DNA of 64,000 nt, from positions 186,001-250,000 of the forward strand of contig MCFL01000017.1 of assembly GCA_002102555.1 (NCBI GenBank), read 5' to 3'. Both the position numbers and the translations under genes were made by a program. Source of the DNA: Catenaria anguillulae PL171 (taxonomy: Eukaryota; Blastocladiomycota; Blastocladiomycetes; Blastocladiales; Catenariaceae). The notes below the pieces were generated by a model. That model did not search any database and was not told the origin of the DNA. It saw nothing but the letters and a program-made list of their open reading frames with translations. Below, in pieces: positions 1 to 12,210 of this stretch (position 1 is its first letter; each line of letters opens with the position of its first letter).

Positions 1-711
1 GGAAAGGTTGGGAGGAGGTCAGTCTCACCAGTTGAGACCGACTTCAAGCGAACAAGAAATGAAACCGAACAAAGGAAACTTCCAAAACAGGCAACTCTGC
101 GGGAATGTAAGGTAAAAAAAAGCGTGCGTACCAGTTAGGCCTCCCATGACCATCCCGGGAGTCGAGCTCACGGTGGGGCCGGCACCCACATCCACGGACG
201 GCGGCAGTGGATGATGGCTCATAGACATCCCATCCGCTTGAGAAGGCGGCAACGGTGGCAACGTCGGATTCGTGACGTCGGGTGGTCCAGCCGCCGCCGA
301 CGAGGCCCGCATCATGTTCCCCAAGGAGAGCAGCAGGGACACGGCATCGGGGACGTCCTTGTCCACGTCCAACCAGTCTTGCTGCTGCTGCTGTTGTTGT
401 TGTTGCTGCTGTTGCTGCTGGTACTGGATTTGGTCGGAAGTGGAAGCGGCATGCTGTTCAGGTTGGGTTGAATCGGATGGGAGTGCCACGTCACTGTTGG
501 AATCGACAATCATGCAGTCCTCCGTCACGGTCATGGTGCCCAAAGTGGAGCTTAATTGAGCATGGGCGGCGCTGTACAGATTGGCAGTATCTGGTGCGAC
601 GACATCGGCAGTGCCATCGTCGTCAGTGACGGGTGCCGTGAGGGCGGGGTTGTCAAGGTCTGCAAGGGCTTGGGCTTGGCTCGCAGCCGCAGCTGTTGAG
701 TCTGCGGCCAT
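1..711 (-). CDS. Gln-rich protein of unknown function, 5' part only
   Basis: The first coding exon runs from an ATG at 711 (context TTCACCATGG) down to about 132, where an in-frame GTACGC donor at 131-130 ends it; the rest lies beyond the left edge. The roughly 193 residues seen are Ala/Ser/Asp-rich, with a 14-Gln tract coded at about 379-420, an acidic stretch after it (DWLDVDKDV) and a Pro-rich end. There is no signal peptide, TM segment or known domain. The composition would suit a transcription-associated protein, but nothing here proves that. The frame stays open upstream of 711 without another ATG, so an earlier exon cannot be excluded. Confidence 0.55.
379..420. repeat. CAG/CAA trinucleotide tract coding polyGln
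   Basis: An interrupted CTG/TTG run on the plus strand reads as mixed CAG/CAA codons on the minus strand, giving 14 Gln. Mixed codons make it more stable than a pure repeat. Confidence 0.9.
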
Positions 712-2090
712 GGTGAATCTTGAGGGCAGAGGAGTGATCAATGGTTTAATTCCCCAAGCGGAATGCAGGGGGGCCAGGGGTGAATCTGTATGTGGTGAAT
801 CAGCGCTGGATGCCGGACTGAAAGACGAAGAGTGGTGTAACGGGTCAGAAAGCAAGTTCGGGCGTGGCAGTGCACGGTCGGGGCTGGTCTCACCTCCCGT
901 GCTTGGCGTCAACAATGGTCGTGCCAGAGTCACCTTTGTCAGCGTACCAATGCGCGATCAAAACGTGGCCTTGGCAGAGTCAGAGCAAATTGTGGTGGGT
1001 GAGTGTGGCGAAGAAATGCGGGCAGTGTGTGCTTGCTGCGAGCCAACTTGGCGGAAGCGAGTATGGAGTGAGACAGTTTTGGTGAGAATGTGTTGAAGGG
1101 CAGAAGCCGCAAGGCACGAGAGCGGGCGGCCAACGTGGGCTTGCTCAGCGAAGTGGAAGAAAAAAAAAAAAAAAAAAAAAAAAAAAAGTGCGATCGCCCT
1201 GGTCGAGTTGAGACTGCAAGGCAGCGGCAGCGGCGCGTCCCCTGAGAAAATGAAAAACGTCACCTCCGATCGACCGCGAGGCTGGGGAGTGAGACTTGAG
1301 ACAGAGACAAAAGCCTGCGGCGTCTTGGTTCATGTATCGATCGGTGGTGCATCATGGGCTGGTGAGATGGCGGGTGCACCGCCCCGTCGTCATTCGCGGT
1401 TGGTGTTCACCCGACACTGCTGATCCCGCAACCGAATCCACTCCACGAACAATCGTCTGGAGACGAGAGCGGACCTCGAAGAATTATAGTTCCTCCTTGG
1501 AACTGTCTTTTTCTACCGTGACCCAGTAGGCACTGGTCACCTTGACACAGAGTTTGCCGAATGAGATGCATGTTGCTATATGGAATGTTCACATTTGACG
1601 CGTCAACTAGAAACTGTCAATGTCGATCTGCCTCCGGTCCTCTGATCCGCCAAACTGGCAGCGCTCGCATTCCGAACCCTTTTTGATAAAGAACAACGGG
1701 TTTTGTTCCTTCCTTCAAGAACCATCTGCTGCGACCTCTTGAAAGTTGATGGCTGCATTCTGTACTATCGCACTCTTGACGCTACCTCGCTAGACTGGAC
1801 ATGCGTTGAACATGTCGAGCAAGAGAGTAACCTGGTTTTTATGTTCGCACCAATCACTCGGCTCCTAATTGTGATGTTCTCCACTGCAAACAACACTGAA
1901 TGAGAACGCACATCCTCAAAACGATCAAAGGTCTTTGATTTCATCGATACACTTGGCAAGCAACGCAGTGTTTGATCGCATACCTGATGTTTCCAACACT
2001 CCTTGCAAAAGCAACTGCGTCATCTCCGAACTCTCCGATTCAATACACAAGCCTTGAGTCTTGTCTAAGCTGTTTCCGGGTAGACCAGCA
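712..2090. other. Divergent intergenic region with a (A)28 tract
   Basis: Lies between the start of the polyQ gene (-) and the 7-TM gene (+). It holds a run of 28 A at 1160-1187 (poly-T on the minus strand, about 450 nt upstream of the polyQ start). No convincing coding sequence, TATA box or RNA gene was seen. Confidence 0.6.
1160..1187. repeat. Homopolymer (A)28
   Basis: Uninterrupted run of 28 adenines in the promoter-side region of the polyQ gene. On the minus strand it is a poly(dT) tract, a type of element often nucleosome-disfavouring in fungal promoters. Confidence 0.9.
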
Positions 2091-3239
2091 ATGTCGTCCG
2101 ACTCGCGCTTCCAAGGCATCGCAGGTGTTTATTGGACCATCTTGATGCACTCTGTGCTCTTGATCGCCAACTGCTTCTCCATTCACAAGTCATGGATCGA
2201 ACTCCAGAAAAAGAGGACGTCGAGGTTCTGGATCAGTAGCCTGGTAGCATCCGCCATGCTCCTTTTGCCGAGCATTCAAGGCATCGTCATTGGGATTCAA
2301 TTGTCGACACGAGCATTCATGCTGAGGCTCACTTTTGATTTGATTGGCAATCTGTCTGCCCGTCTTGGTTCGTTTGTACAACCAACACATTGTGCTTGTA
2401 AGACTGGTTGCTTGAACGCGCTTACTAAATTTCTCCGTACCTCGACTCGAATTGGATCAGGCATGCTGATCGTGACCATCTTGAGATTGTATCGCCTGAA
2501 AATCATTTCCAAGGAATCGAATCGAAAGCGGACCTTTATCGTTCAGTCTCTGGTCGTTGCCGTCGTCCTTTCCATCGCATGCATCTCAAACATATGGTGG
2601 GTTGCGGCCGAGGAGGCGTATTGGCCAGTGACAAATGGAATTTATGCCAATTCGCCACCATCACTTGTCATGATTCAACAAGTTGAGGGCTACGTCGGCC
2701 TGTTTTCCCTCTTGTTTGTGACGGCATTCAACATTGTGGCAGACTACTGGTTTGTCCGCACCATCATTGGCGTGCGCAGGAGCGCAATGGGCGACGACGC
2801 AGTTCAGCATGGCACATTGGTGTATGCGACATGTTGTCCATTTGAATTCATCATTGCGATGCACTCACAGTTGCTTCACTATACATTTAGATACGTCAAG
2901 ACATACCTGACATTCCTCCCAACCGTCATCCACTTTACCCTTTGCTTCATCCTCTACTCCATATTCGTCATGGGTTTGCCCGCACCATATGCCAGCTATG
3001 TCGCCAGTTCGCATCTCATGGCGGTGCCCGCTACCATCTTGTTTACATTCATTTGGAGCACGATCCCGGCGACAAAGTCCTTAGTCGCGCATGGATCAAA
3101 GCAAAGTGGTTCGGGGTCAAAGACAAGGCAGTCGTTGTCGGCGACTGGCCGTGAGCAGACCCAGAGCTTGGGCAGGAACGGGTCGGTGAGCAAGTCAGGA
3201 ATGACGCCGTCCCAGACAAGTGCTACGGATGGCAAGTAA
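2091..3239 (+). CDS. Seven-transmembrane GPCR-like protein
   Basis: ATG at 2091 (GCAATGTCG). Proposed exons 2091-2367, 2461-2821 and 2891-3239 give 328 residues. Both introns (93 and 69 nt) are multiples of three and lack in-frame stops, so the unspliced frame also stays open. Donors are GTTCGT and GTATGC; acceptors are ATCAG and TTTAG. A GTAAGA donor at 2398 is an alternative for intron 1, with a good branch-like CTTACTAA following. Seven hydrophobic segments are visible: the N-terminal GVYWTILMHSVLL, a helix around SSLVASAMLLLP, one across the first splice, and four more up to TILFTFIWST. The tail of about 50 residues is Ser/Thr/Gly-rich and cytosolic in style. The topology resembles a GPCR, but I recognise no family motif; ligand and coupling are unknown. 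Confidence 0.65.
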   Translation: MSSDSRFQGIAGVYWTILMHSVLLIANCFSIHKSWIELQKKRTSRFWISSLVASAMLLLPSIQGIVIGIQLSTRAFMLRLTFDLIGNLSARLGSFVQPTHCACKTGCLNALTKFLRTSTRIGSGMLIVTILRLYRLKIISKESNRKRTFIVQSLVVAVVLSIACISNIWWVAAEEAYWPVTNGIYANSPPSLVMIQQVEGYVGLFSLLFVTAFNIVADYWFVRTIIGVRRSAMGDDAVQHGTLVYATCCPFEFIIAMHSQLLHYTFRYVKTYLTFLPTVIHFTLCFILYSIFVMGLPAPYASYVASSHLMAVPATILFTFIWSTIPATKSLVAHGSKQSGSGSKTRQSLSATGREQTQSLGRNGSVSKSGMTPSQTSATDGK

Positions 3240-3389
3240 GTCTTTAGACGGTCATGCATGATGGATGTATGCGATGTTAGTCAAAAATGTTCTCCTCTTA
3301 TCATCGTCATTGGTGGTCTTTGTGCCTTGTCTGCTTTAGTCACAGAATCAGAATGGGTTTAGTTGAAGTGTATCGAATGCAACCCTTCT

Positions 3390-6300
3390 TCAGTTTGTAA
3401 ACGTCGGCCTCGCCCTTGTGCTCCTGACCTGCACCGGTCGCCCAACCTGCAACGCCGTGGTTAAATCCGCACCCGCATCATGCTCCAACACGACCGGCTG
3501 TGCATAAATATGCCCAACCTTGAGTGCCTGCCGCTTGGACACAATCGGCCCCGGCGGCACTAACCCGGCGCCGGCAGGCTCCTGATTCAACGCATCCATG
3601 CTCTCTGTCTCGTGCCCAACAAACAAACTCAGTCCAGCGTATGCGACCAGTGGCGACGGCGGCCGCCGTGCTTGCGAGTTTGACCGGCTCCGCCGTCCGC
3701 CGCGCGCGCGCCGCTTCTTTTTCTTCTTTGCGGCCGCGTGCTTGTATGCGTCGGCAGCCTTGTCAATGAGCGAGTAGTCGAATGCGTCCTCGTCATAGTC
3801 TTCGATCTCGGCATCTTCAGGGACCTTGGACATGAGGTGCCGCACCGTCAGTGGCGTGCCGTCGGGGGCAAAGCTAACGGGCGGCGGTGGCGGAAGGCTT
3901 GTAGAGCGGCGCTCGCCACGCTTGGGTTTGGGTGCAGGCTCGGCCACGTCGCGCGTCAACGATCGGCCGCGAAGATTGCCGTCAGGCGACGGGTGCAAGA
4001 ATGAGCTCGATGTGCCATCAGGAAACGCAGATTGGTACTGCCTGCCGCGGTATAGGGTGCCACCTTGGCCTTGGCCGGACGCAGCCATGACTCGTTGGAG
4101 GTATGGTGGCGGAACGTACGCGGCTCTTTGCGGCCCATTGCTTGTCCAGTTTGTGGGAACAGGTGACGCAGGTGCTTGCTTTTGTTGTTGTTGTTCGTGC
4201 TGTTGCAATCGAGAGATCCCTGGCACGCCGCCCGAAGCACCCGCAACCATGCCTCCAAACCCGCCGGGATTGTGAATGGCGCCTGTTGGCCCACCAAGCA
4301 TAAACAGCTGATCGCCCCGTGACTCGATTTGCGTAAACCTCAAGGGCGTTGTTGGCGGACGTGTCGAGCTGGGCTCCAGGTACAGCTTGCGCAACCTAGG
4401 TCGCTCGGGCGTCGATCCGGCCGTGGCCGTTGCCATCCTCTCCATTGTCACGGTTTCGCTCGGAATGTAGTGCAACACTTGGCCCGTAGGTGGCGACTGT
4501 TTCTTGGCCACGCTCTCATGTCCTGTCCCACCTAACGCAAACTGAACCCCGCCAAATGTCCGTCCTTCGTCCTCAGTCTCTTCTTCACTCGAGCTGTCGC
4601 TGCCGCCCAATCCACTTAGCGAAATGGGATGCAGCATGCGCGACCGATCGGGCGTCTCGTTTTCCAAACTTCGAAACGGGCGGAAATCCTTGAAATGCAA
4701 CGGGAACACGGGATTGGCAGCGCGCGACATGGGTCGCAAGCCTGCGCGGAGCAGAAACGTATTCAAGGGATCACCCGATTTGAGCAGACCAAAAAGGTCG
4801 GCGACTGGACATCCGGTGCGGCCGTTGACGAGGTCGGCAGATGCAAATGCGGCCATAATGTCGCCTGGGTGAAAGTCATTTTGGACAATGGCTTTGAGCA
4901 ACGCGCCTGCGCGCACATTGTGCAGAGCCATGTTGAGACGCAGCTGGGATTGGTTGATGGACTGGTGTTCCGCGAGAAGAGTGTCAAGGGAAGACGCGAG
5001 TAGGGACCCTTGTGCGAGGAGTGAACGAACTTCACCCATGGTGAATCCTGGTTGAGCGAAATGACTCGACCATCAGCACCTATTCTTCGAAATCGCTGGG
5101 TAAAGAATTCACGCACGCTCGGGTCCATCAGGGTCCTCTCCCTCAGCACCGCTTCCGCTTTGGTTCAGCAAAGCCTTGAACCTCTGCGATGGATCCGTTA
5201 CTTGGGCCTCCCGTGCTTTCTGAGCTTCTTGCAGCGACTGCAAGCGCTGCTCTTCCAGCTCGGCAAGCGCATCCTTTTCCTTGGCCGCACGAAACTTGAA
5301 AATCATGAGGCGAATCCCGCAGATCGCGTACAAGGTATTGTCGCCATCGACAATCAGCTGGTGCACGGGGCTCGGCGTGTTGATTTGAAACAAGAGATTT
5401 CCACGGCGGACACTCCAGAAACGGACTGTGCAATCCAGTGATGAGGTAATGACCATGCTATTTCAGTAGAGAGACAAGTCAGCTTGCAATCGCCGGGAAA
5501 GCCCCTGGATGACAGGAAACAAACGTAGCATACTCCGAGAGCGCAGTGAAAACAGCGCAGACAACGGGCTCTTCATGTTGGAGCGTAAACAAAAGGTCTG
5601 CGTGGTAGCCGAGCTTGATATCCACGTTTCCTACATGCAACTCGCCATCAACAACTTGCTGTCCTACGGATTCATCCCAGACATTGATAGGGTGTGTTCG
5701 GTCAGGAACGCTTGGATCCTTCACATGCCACCGCCCACGTTTGCAGTCAGTCAGTTATCCACATTGTTGCCGAACTGGGAGACAGGCTCAGAACACACAC
5801 CTCTTGCACGTCCTTGTCATCCTTCATGTATGTTGCAATGTCCCAGAGTTTACACGTCTTATCGGTGCTGCACGTTGCCAAGTACCTCGTGTTGGGTGAC
5901 AGGGTGACATGAAGAATCGACCCAGCATGGTGTTCTCGGTCTCGATTGGCGTGCGCTGCCTTTGCATCCTTTGCCTGAAGCATGGCGAGGATGGCTAGTG
6001 CGTGGCCAGAGTTGCCCAGTTGCGAAAGAAGCTCCCGTTCTTGCCTGGATGCGTTTCCGAACACACGTCAGAGCCAACCTTTGGCGCACATGACATGACG
6101 GGACTTGACTTTGACGAACCAATCTGACTCAGGCAAGATGGAGTCCAGGATTCGGATTCCCGTTGTATCCCATGCATCCACGACGCCATCTGCTCGTGCA
6201 GACAGCATGCGCGAGCCGTGCATGTCACAGAATGCAAACGAGCGAACGGGCGACGGGTGCTGGAAATTGGTCGAAAACGTGGCGTTGTTTGGTCCACATT

Positions 6301-7020
6301 CCCACAGAACAATTCGGCCGTCGTCGCCGCTGCTCAGAAATTGCATGTCGTCGCTCGTAAAGCGGACCATGTACACGTTACCCTTGTGTGCGTTGATGAT
6401 TCTGCGCAGTGGCAAGCAAGCAGTCATTTGTCAGTATAGGTGATTCAGTGGTGGGAGTCCAACAAACATGTTTGGTACCGTTCAGTGCGCTGCTTGGCCA
6501 AGTTCCAAATGACGATGCGACCATCTTCGCCACCCGTGATGAGAAGCGACCCAGTCGCATTGAAGCCACACGAACGGATTTCGGCTGTGGGGTCCATAGG
6601 TATAGGTGTTGGGTCAACAACTGCTCAATCAAGAGCACAGATATCGATACGCACATCGATGCCCAACCGTATTACCCAGCTACATGCATGTGTTTTATGC
6701 CGTAGGCCCATGTCATCAATGGCCATCATTCAAAAACACGGCACACCACAAGGTGTGTGAATTCGCCGTACCGTGGCCGTGATGGCGCCCCTCGCAACCG
6801 AGTAGATGTGGATCAGCTTGCCCGTGCACAACGCATACTTGCCCGAGAACATGTGCAAGTCAAAGCACGAGATTTGTGTGTCGAGCACCAGTACAGAGTT
6901 GAGAAAAGTTGTGACGAGCCGGCGGCCAGCGATCCGGTACTGGCCACCCTTCGTGCTCGCGTCGGGCACTTTGATCGGGCCTTGGTTGGAGGCGGCGGCG
7001 ATGGTTGGGGCAGGTGGCAT
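3390..7020 (-). CDS. WD40-repeat protein with coiled-coil and long disordered tail
   Basis: Seven exons on the minus strand: 7020 to about 6747, 6584-6479, 6401-6120, 6044-5801, 5718-5534, 5457-5117 and 5047-3390, about 1,029 residues. The donor of exon 1 is the weak point: reading phase needs GTGTGC at 6746 or GTGGTG at 6749 rather than the better-looking GTACGG at 6771. WD40 blades are clear: GSLLITGGEDGRIVIWNL, MQFLSSGDDGRIVLWE, RYLATCSTDKTCKLWDI and SSLDCTVRFWSV, roughly residues 40-430. A charged helix rich in Ala/Glu/Gln follows (KEKDALAELEEQRLQSLQ), then about 350 disordered residues with a Lys/Arg-rich run (KKKKKRRARGGRRSR) that looks like a nuclear signal. It probably scaffolds a complex; I do not recognise the orthologue. 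Its 3' end lies 150 nt from the convergent 7-TM gene. Confidence 0.8.
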
Positions 7021-7286
7021 GGCGTGGTATTAGGCTAATGCATTGAGTTTGGCATTGATTTATCTCGGATGGAGCTTGGGAAAACGCTTGCCGGATCAGC
7101 TCATGGCATTCCCAGCCGATCACAGCCTATCCTTCCGACCATCAACCGAATCAAAGGTGACCTATCGAGTAGTGTACATTAAAAACATACGGTACATACT
7201 TACCAAGGGAAAACAATGAAGATAGAACTAAAGCGCTATTACATGAGATGAGCAACACAAGCGACAATCAAGGTGGAGATTCCAGC

Positions 7287-10200
7287 TCAACCGTAATACT
7301 TTTGTAGCAAGGCTTCCACCTCTGTGCCCGACTCGCGGGTCAACTGCCCAAAGCGACCGTCTGCACGGTGCAGCAAATCGCGTGGATGTCCCATCTCGAC
7401 AATTTGCCCCGCATCCAAGACAGCCACAAAGTCGCAGTCCATGTCAATGAGCGTGCGAATCCGATGAGCAATCATGAGCACCGTCACCGGCGCACCCGCG
7501 CGCTGATTCACGGCATGGAAATGGCGGAAAACGTGCCAAAACTGAGCGTCCGTGTCGTGGTCAATGGCTGATGTCGGCTCATCACTGGTTTTTTGACGAG
7601 ATAGGACATTTCAGCTAATTCCAAGGGTTGGGGGGGGGGGCGAATGAAAAGGACTCCACGTCGAACGTACCAAAGGAACAGCCGAGTCTTCTTGACCTTG
7701 GCCGCCAATAACGACCGCAGCAAACCAATCAGCTGGGCTTGGCCCTTGGACACGGCTGTCGCTGACGTCAACTCGTGGTCCAACCCGAACGGTAACTGAG
7801 AAGAGAACTCGCGAAGCAGCTCGTGCATTTCTGCGTCTTGCAGCGCGCCAGTCGGGTCCAGGTTCGAACGGAGCGTGCCCGAAAACAAGAAATTGTCTTG
7901 GTTGACGCATCCGAGTTGAGCCCGCAAGTAGCGCAAGTTGAGTGTCGAGGTGGGGACACCGCCGAGCGTGATTTCACCTTGGACATGCGGGACAAGGCGT
8001 TGCAAGGCACCGAAGAAGCTGGTCTTGCCCGAGCCAGTTCTGAACAGGTGAAAACAAAAAAAATGCAAATGCAGTGGTATGAGTTTCAATTGCGGACAAA
8101 TCGAAGAGAAGGCAAATGCGAGCGTACCGTCCAACAATGGCCACCTTTTTCCCAGCTGGCACCGTCATCGAGACATTGCGCAGCACCCAGTTCCAGTCAC
8201 CTTGGCTTGCCTTGGAATACGCGACCGACACATTGCACACAACCAGGGGGCCCGCGGTCGGATACTCGGGCACACTCGTCAGCCCGGCACAAGACTCGGT
8301 CGGCAGCTGCAAATACTCACCAACACGCTCCACCGAACTCATTTCGACCTCAATGAACGCCCAGTAAGCCACAACGATCCGTACACCCTCGATCATCATC
8401 AAGAGATAGTTGATGGCCAATGCCGCCCATGGACTAACTCGGTCCGGCACCAATCCGTTTGCCTCTTGGGCGTCACCCGAGGTATTCATGGCAACGAGAA
8501 TCAAAAAGCCGAGAAACACGCAAAACGAAAGTAGCGAAATAACGGAATCGCCCACGATCGAAAACCACCTGTTTGCCCCCGTGTTCCAAAGATTTGGCCG
8601 AACATACTCGCGCAGCGCGCCAAGCGTCGATCCCAGAAAATGCCCGACCTGGCCAAACGCACGCATGCACGGCCCGCCGGCCTCGAGCTCGGTCAAGTGC
8701 TGGACCACGGGGGAATACGCCACGTTGCCCATTCTTCGCGTGTCCCGCGATGCACGCACATACACGTATCCGATCCACGCGTACACGGCAAGCAATGGCG
8801 TGCACACGGCCAACGTCACCGGCGACGCAATGGCTATGGCGACAACAGCAAACAAATTAATGAGGAGCCACACGATAAAGTCCTTGATGTCGGCGACGAG
8901 CGCAGAGTCGATAATGCCCAAGTCCTTGGCCAGGCGGTTGGTGACGCGGGACGCCGGGTTTGTTGTGAACCATTGCAGTGGAAAGGCGAGAAGGTGCGAG
9001 ATCATGTCCTCGTGCAGCTTGCGCGACGCGACGTAGCTGCCAAATGTGCAAAGGAGCAGGACGACACCGTAGACGACCGACGACCCGAGCTTGAGCGCAG
9101 CGACAATAACCAGGAAATAGAATGAGTTGGTGGTCGAGTCGGCATTCTGCATGCCCGACGACCAGTCCTTGAGGTACACGTCGGCAAGAAGTTGCAAGGA
9201 TTGAACGGCAACCAAGCCAAAGAGCGTGACAATGGCCAATCCCATTCCGAATGCACGAGCATATGTGTTGTAATGAGCCCATTTCACTGACCCTTGCGAC
9301 CGCTCCTCTTCGTGCCTTTCGCCGGCCGACTTGTTTTCGGCAATAATGACCGGTGATTGGTCCACGACTTGCACTTGGTCGATTCCAGAATCGGTTGACT
9401 GTGACACGGCCCACTGCGCGCGATCCCCCAGCACTTGCTTGGGCTCACCCGCCGCCACCACCTTGCCCTCCTTGAGTACCACGACCATGTTGGCCTCGGC
9501 AGACGCCAATTCGACCGCGTGCGACACAAGCACGACCGTCTTGCCCTCGACTCGAGCCGCCGGGACCAGTGCCTGTTTGTACAAGTGCGATGCAGTAACT
9601 GCATCCACGGCCGACAGCACGTCGTCGGCAATCACCGTGGTCGCGTGTTGCGGGTACAAGGCCCGCGCGAGTGCAACGCGTTGGCGAGTCCCGCCGCTGA
9701 GCGTGACGCCGCGATCGCCGAGAATGGTCAGGTCGCCGTTGGGTAAAGCCGCAAGATCTTGGGTCAATGCGCAGCGGTGCATGATTTCGGCGAAGCGAAC
9801 AGGGTCATAGGCGAGGCCAAAAGTGACGTTGTCGCGAAGCGTCGTGTTGAGTAGGAATGGGGTTTGTTCAATGTACGAGGTGGTCGAGGGTGGTGGAAAG
9901 TGCACGATTCCGTCCACTGGCAAGAGCTCTGCGGATCATGACGTAACGCAGTTGAGCTGTGCCCACGTCAAACTGAAAGAAATCATGGAACGAGTAGCGT
10001 ACCGCCGAGCAGAGTCAACAGCAACGTTGTCTTGCCGCTTGCAATGGGTCCCGCAACCAACGTCAATTTCCCCTTGGGAAACTCGAGCCTGCCAGGCACA
10101 TGCAACGCAAACTGGTCAGATACTTGCACCTTGACTCCCTCGAGAACGACCCGCCCTGGCGTCGACACCTGCCGATGCGCCGTCGCCATCGCCTCGACGC

Positions 10201-12210
10201 CCATGCTCCCATTCGCCGCCGGACTTGCGTACGCCGCCCGGAGAAACTCTTGGACCCGATTCCATGAAATGGTGCCCGTCAACACCACTTTGGCATACAT
10301 GTTGGGCACGATGCGCATCGGATAATCAAGCAAATAGCAAGCTTGAATGGCCGTGAATGCGGTTGACGGTGGCAGCGTGCCTGACCCGGGACCGGTCGAG
10401 TTGATGAATGCATACGTGCCCAAGGCTGCAATCGTGACAAACAGCGGTGTGAACGTGGCCAAAAGCATCATGAGAGCTTGCCAGATCATGGATCGGGCGA
10501 GCAAGTTGAGTTCAATGGTGCGGGCTGCTTGGATTGTGGATGAATAGTGGGTCTCCCACACTTGGGTCTTGATAAGGCGAATGGCTATGGTTTTTGTTCC
10601 CAAAGTGTCGTCAGCGCAATGACAGCAGGATTTGGATCAGAAAAATGAAGGGATACCTTGAATCACTTGTGCGCTCAAGTCCAACCTGGTATCGGTAGCC
10701 TTGCTACTCTCCCTCTGCAACTTTTTCATCCTCTGCGCAATCCACATGTTGATTGGCATCACCAAGCACACAACAAGCACCACAACGGCAACTGGCGCCC
10801 ATCCAAGCAACTGGCCCAGGTACACAATCGCCACGACTGCACGAAACGGCAATACGAACGACGACGACCCACTGTTGAATGCGTCGCCCAACTTGCGAGC
10901 ATCGCCCGCGGCCAGCGACACGGCGTTGGATGGCGGGTTGGCCGAGTCCATCAACGCACGGGCAATCACCATGTGCAGCACCGTGACGGTGCGGTTGCCG
11001 ATCATTTTGGACCACCACCACGAGTGTGCTTCGGCACAGGACCGGAGAAGCGCCCCAAGCAGCACCAAGAGGCACCAAACATAGCCAATGGACAGCGGTT
11101 CGACGGTTGCCGGTGCCTGCGCGAACTGCGATTCACGGCGTTCGAGATGTTGGAGAAAGTTGTTCATGGCAAACGTTGGAATGAACCATGACACGAGCAA
11201 AAACAGCGACAGCACCAGGACAAGCGGCAAGTGCCACGAGAAGACGGCCAGAAGGCCACGCAGAAGCGACCTGTGCTGCGACCACGAACGCATAAACTGT
11301 GCATACAGAATGTCTGGCTCCTCCGTGTCGGGCAAATCTGCACAATCGGTCAGTTCCAACCGGTCCACCTTGAGCGCACGCGCCAGCAACGGCCATGCCC
11401 AACGCATAGAGATCCATTCAAACAGACTGGACGACTGAATACGCGGCATGCCTGGGTAGTCGACGTAGCTGGACGTGTGCGCGAGCCAGTGCAAGGCGAT
11501 GATGCCCAAGATATATGCACTGTCTTGAAAGCGGGCGAGTTCAAGCGAGAGGGTGTCGAAGGCATCAAAGAGAGTCACGTTGAGGACGAACAAGAGGTAC
11601 CCGCCAACAATCAGGCCCAGGGAAATGTGCAAGCGAGTAGGCGGCGAGTTTGGGTCGAGGAGCTGGCGGCGGCGGACAATGACGTTGAGCAGTGCAGCGC
11701 CGGCCATGAGATACTAGCATGATAGCCGGATAAAAATTTTTGGGAGTGTGAGCAAACACACGAAAGAGCTTGCAATTGGCCATGCAAGCGGCGTACCCAA
11801 CAACCCCTTTCAAACTTGGACCATCCTTGGTTCAAGTTGAAGCGAGTGCCGGGCTCCTTGACAAGCAGAGCGAAAGTGACCATTGCAGCCGACTGCAGCA
11901 CACCGCAAACCGATTCGCGGATGGTGGGCACAACCTTGGACTGCTGTTGCTCGACATCCGAGTCGAAACGTGTGGCCGAGTCCACATCATCCGATTCAAC
12001 AACCTCGCCATAGTCACTATCGGCCAACTCGGGACGATCGGGACCAAGGGCGGAGCCATGATGCAAGCGCTCGTATCCACCAGGCTGCACGCGGCCAGTA
12101 CTCGAGCGATATCCCCACACGAGCTGGGCAGCGAGAGCAACGCCAAGACCGAGCAGCCACACCGCGGGAGCAGCGACGAGGACAGGTCTCGACAAATACC
12201 AAGGGATCAT
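7287..12210 (-). CDS. ABCC-type (MRP/CFTR-like) ABC transporter
   Basis: Six exons: 12210-11797, 11713-10657, 10584-10003, 9928-8128, 8039-7671 and 7584-7287, giving 1,506 residues; every junction is in phase. The order is a short hydrophobic N-terminus, TMD1, NBD1, TMD2, NBD2, as in full ABCC exporters. NBD1 has Walker A GPIASGKTT, signature LSGGTRQRVALARAL (LSGGT instead of LSGGQ) and Walker B VIADDVLSAVD with Asp where the catalytic Glu would be. NBD2 has Walker A GRTGSGKTS, a loose signature VSKGQAQL, Walker B TRLFLCDEPTSAID with Glu, and switch His in MIAHRI. Such NBD1/NBD2 asymmetry is usual in ABCC proteins. The linker is acidic. The protein probably exports anionic or conjugated compounds; the substrate cannot be read from the sequence. 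The first ATG in frame was taken as start (12210); non-ATG frame continues upstream. Confidence 0.92.
7630..7640. repeat. Homopolymer (G)11 inside an ABC-transporter intron
   Basis: Eleven G on the plus strand (C-run in the transcript) within the intron between the last two exons of the ABCC gene. Confidence 0.9.

Noticed and set aside
1160-1187. (A)28 as the tail of a retroposed element
   Set aside because: No upstream coding or SINE-like body and no flanking target-site duplication seen; a simple homopolymer explains it.
6747-6772. GTACGG at 6771 as the donor of WD40 exon 1
   Set aside because: It looks better than GTGTGC but gives the wrong phase for the clear WD40 frame of exon 2; kept only as an uncertainty.
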